Origin: Candidatus Saccharimonadota bacterium
Lineage (GTDB): Bacteria > Patescibacteriota > Saccharimonadia > Saccharimonadales > Saccharimonadaceae
DNA: 14,950 nt
Assembly (NCBI GenBank): GCA_030527565.1
Contig: JAUNAO010000013.1
Span: forward strand, 1 to 14,950
Reading direction: 5' to 3'
Shown: piece by piece, positions 13,301 through 14,950 of the stretch
Layout: every line of letters begins with the position of its first letter
How positions within the stretch are numbered: the first letter of the stretch is position 1
The notes under the pieces: model-generated
Databases searched by the model: none
Told to the model about the DNA's origin: nothing
What the model saw: the letters and a program-made list of their open reading frames with translations, nothing else
Made by a program: the position numbers and the translations under genes

Positions 13301-14950
13301 ATGAGAAGAGTAAAATGTTTAATCATGACGGCAATTTTAACGATTGGGTTAGTTGAGCTGCCAATAAATTTCGTGACGGCGAACGCGACGGAAAATTGTC
13401 CAGCGCTTCGAGTTGTATTTTTGCGCGGATCGGGCGGTGAGATCGGAAAGACGGACGACTATTTAACTTTTAAGGCGGAGATCGAAACGCATCTCGCGGG
13501 GACGACGCTTGACTATGAATTTATTGATCTCGACTATCCAGCGATCGGCTTAGACTTTGGGGTTGCGGTCGGTGCATTTTTTGGAGCGGGAGAAGCATTT
13601 AGTTTTGGCGAAAGTGTGTATGCTGGAGTTGAAAAGTTGGAAAACTTAGTCAATAATGGCTGCGAGGAAACGAAATATGTGATTGGGGGATATTCGCAGG
13701 GTGCGATGGTAGTTTCGCGAGCCTTGTCGCGGCTAAACTCAGACAAAGTAATTTACGCGGCGACTTTTGGAGATCCGAAAATTTATTTACCGGAAGGGCT
13801 TGGGCTAGTTCCGCCGGCGTGCTTTAATATTGGGCTTTCTAGTTATCGTGAGTATGTACCGGATTGTTTTGCGTTTATTGGGCTCCTCGGCGGAAACATA
13901 CCTTACGAGCCGGCGGGCTGGAATGGAAAATTAGGCACGTGGTGTAATACGCACGATATTTTCTGCTCATCATACGTCAGTATTTCGAGCCATGTGTCGT
14001 ATGTGAAAGATAGCATTTACAAGAAAGCGGCGGAGACGATTTTCGAGAAAATTCGGGCGGCGTTCAATTTGGAAATCGCGGAAGAAAAATCATATCATGA
14101 TATTGTTTATCTTGCCGTAAATGATAAAAGCGATAGAAACGTTAGCGAATGGTCTCCGACGGCGGCGGCGAGGGAGAGTGCGATTGAGGCGATAAAATTA
14201 GGGAAGCGGGTGGCGGTTTATTATTACGACATTAATACGATGGGGTTTTCGAACGTGCGGAGATTGTGCGATTTCGGAGAATGCACAACCGAGGAAGAAA
14301 TTTTAATTGCGTTTTCGAGGTTGTCCAGCGGGCAGTTGGCGTTGACCGTTGGTGGGGATGTGACGATGTCGGCGCTGAAGAAGGCGATTACGGAAACGGG
14401 CTGGGAGACGGATGCGGAAAAATCGCTAGTCGTTTTTTCAAATTCTTTGTTTTTGGAGGAAGATCGGTTGCTTGCGACAAGCGCCGAGGTAATTAGTGCG
14501 AGCAATGCCGCGGGAGTGAAAATTTTTGCAGGTATTACGACTGAGCGATACGAGGACCAGTGGCCTGGCGTGATGATTAATCGATACAATTCTCTGACCA
14601 GTAAGACTGGTGGGAGCTTGACGATTATTGATGAGAACGAGGATTGGGCGGAAGGGCTGGACGATGAGGTGCTGCATAGTGTTATGCCGAACGACGCGGC
14701 GGAGGCGAGCGCGTTTAGCCTTGCTGCGGAGGCTATTGTAGAGGAAGCAGAATTGCCGACGCTGGAAATTTTAGAAACTTTTGTTGACGGAGAAACAGTT
14801 AGGGTTAAGTTTACAAATACCGGAACGCGAGCGGCGGTCGTTTTGAATGATGCGCTGTTAGGATTAAATGAGACTGGCGAGGTTGAAATTTCGGGGCTTG
14901 ATCGATCGCGGGAAAATGTGATTTTCTTGACGCCGATGTCTGAGACGAGG
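13301..14950 (+). CDS. Secreted cutinase-family serine hydrolase with VWA-like C-terminal region, 3' truncated by the window
   Basis: The frame is open for 550 codons to the window edge. Residues 1-29 form a signal peptide (MRRVK, a hydrophobic core, then AxA at 27-29). Residues 33-245 are a cutinase domain (PF01083 type): oxyanion segment FLRGSGGEIG (40-49), nucleophile Ser132 in GGYSQGA, Asp219 in THDIFC and His231 in SSHVSY, giving the whole triad in family order. Cys33/Cys121 and Cys215/Cys222 match the two classic cutinase disulfides; Cys174 and Cys189 may form a third. Residues 265-445 alternate strands and helices like a von Willebrand A domain, with DKSDR (275-279) where DxSxS is expected, so the metal site is incomplete. 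Residues 485-550 look like a beta-rich module. A surface or secreted esterase acting on lipids is inferred. Codon use matches its neighbours. Confidence 0.85.
   Translation, partial: MRRVKCLIMTAILTIGLVELPINFVTANATENCPALRVVFLRGSGGEIGKTDDYLTFKAEIETHLAGTTLDYEFIDLDYPAIGLDFGVAVGAFFGAGEAFSFGESVYAGVEKLENLVNNGCEETKYVIGGYSQGAMVVSRALSRLNSDKVIYAATFGDPKIYLPEGLGLVPPACFNIGLSSYREYVPDCFAFIGLLGGNIPYEPAGWNGKLGTWCNTHDIFCSSYVSISSHVSYVKDSIYKKAAETIFEKIRAAFNLEIAEEKSYHDIVYLAVNDKSDRNVSEWSPTAAARESAIEAIKLGKRVAVYYYDINTMGFSNVRRLCDFGECTTEEEILIAFSRLSSGQLALTVGGDVTMSALKKAITETGWETDAEKSLVVFSNSLFLEEDRLLATSAEVISASNAAGVKIFAGITTERYEDQWPGVMINRYNSLTSKTGGSLTIIDENEDWAEGLDDEVLHSVMPNDAAEASAFSLAAEAIVEEAELPTLEILETFVDGETVRVKFTNTGTRAAVVLNDALLGLNETGEVEISGLDRSRENVIFLTPMSETR

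Noticed and set aside
14224..14589. Minus-strand open frame of 121 codons opposite the cutinase-like gene
   Set aside because: The plus frame continues a coherent secreted protein with a signal peptide and matching codon use; the antisense frame has no start signal or family resemblance.
1..14950. Alternative genetic code with UGA read as glycine or tryptophan
   Set aside because: No in-frame UGA is needed to read any gene to full length, and conserved Gly and Trp positions are coded by GGN and TGG. Absence of TGA stops alone does not show reassignment.
1..14950. CRISPR array, insertion sequence, tRNA or rRNA gene
   Set aside because: No regularly spaced repeats, terminal inverted repeats, transposase motifs, tRNA cloverleaf sequence or rRNA sequence were seen; the window is almost wholly filled by the genes listed.

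Overview
The window looks like a stretch of an ultra-compact, host-dependent bacterial genome, most likely a Candidatus Saccharibacteria (TM7) / Patescibacteria member; this assignment is inference. The grounds are almost no intergenic DNA (every gap is under 100 bases), routine 1-14 base gene overlaps, no visible intrinsic terminators, and a salvage-type gene set (queuosine late steps only, thymidine kinase). A secreted cutinase-like protein at the right edge would also suit an episymbiont of Actinobacteria. The standard code fits all genes. All 14 visible stop codons are TAA or TAG, none TGA.

Layout. Bases 1-2254 (+): the 3' end of a DHH/DHHA1 phosphoesterase, an alpha/beta hydrolase and cysS, all overlapping. 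Bases 2314-4966 (-): a queH-queA-tgt operon for preQ1-to-queuosine modification of tRNA. A compact divergent promoter region (4967-5021) separates it from a (+) pair of membrane proteins, an AI-2E-type permease and a flippase-like LPG-synthase-TM/UPF0104 protein (5022-7198). Bases 7245-10758 (+): both halves of a heterodimeric ABC exporter with one degenerate ATP site. Bases 10763-11410 (-): ung. Bases 11454-12664 (+): tdk and a tmk-like kinase, meeting a dCMP deaminase family gene on the other strand (12661-13209, -). Bases 13301-14950 (+): the first 550 codons of a secreted cutinase fused to a VWA-like region, open at the window edge.

How the genes work together. Tdk, the tmk-like kinase and the dCMP deaminase form a dTMP/dUMP supply module, and the neighbouring uracil-DNA glycosylase repairs uracil in DNA. 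QueH, QueA and Tgt cover only the steps from preQ1 to Q on tRNA, so a preQ1 source outside this window is needed. The cutinase protein is the most unusual gene: it has a signal peptide, a complete Ser-Asp-His triad and candidate disulfides, followed by about 320 residues of less certain nature.

Promoters. Several are readable. Most carry an extended -10 (TGnTATAAT-like) with a weak -35. At four transcription-unit heads (queH, the first ABC gene, ung, dCMP deaminase) the -10 lies so close to the ATG that the mRNA should be leaderless or nearly so, whereas most downstream genes in the same units have good Shine-Dalgarno sequences.
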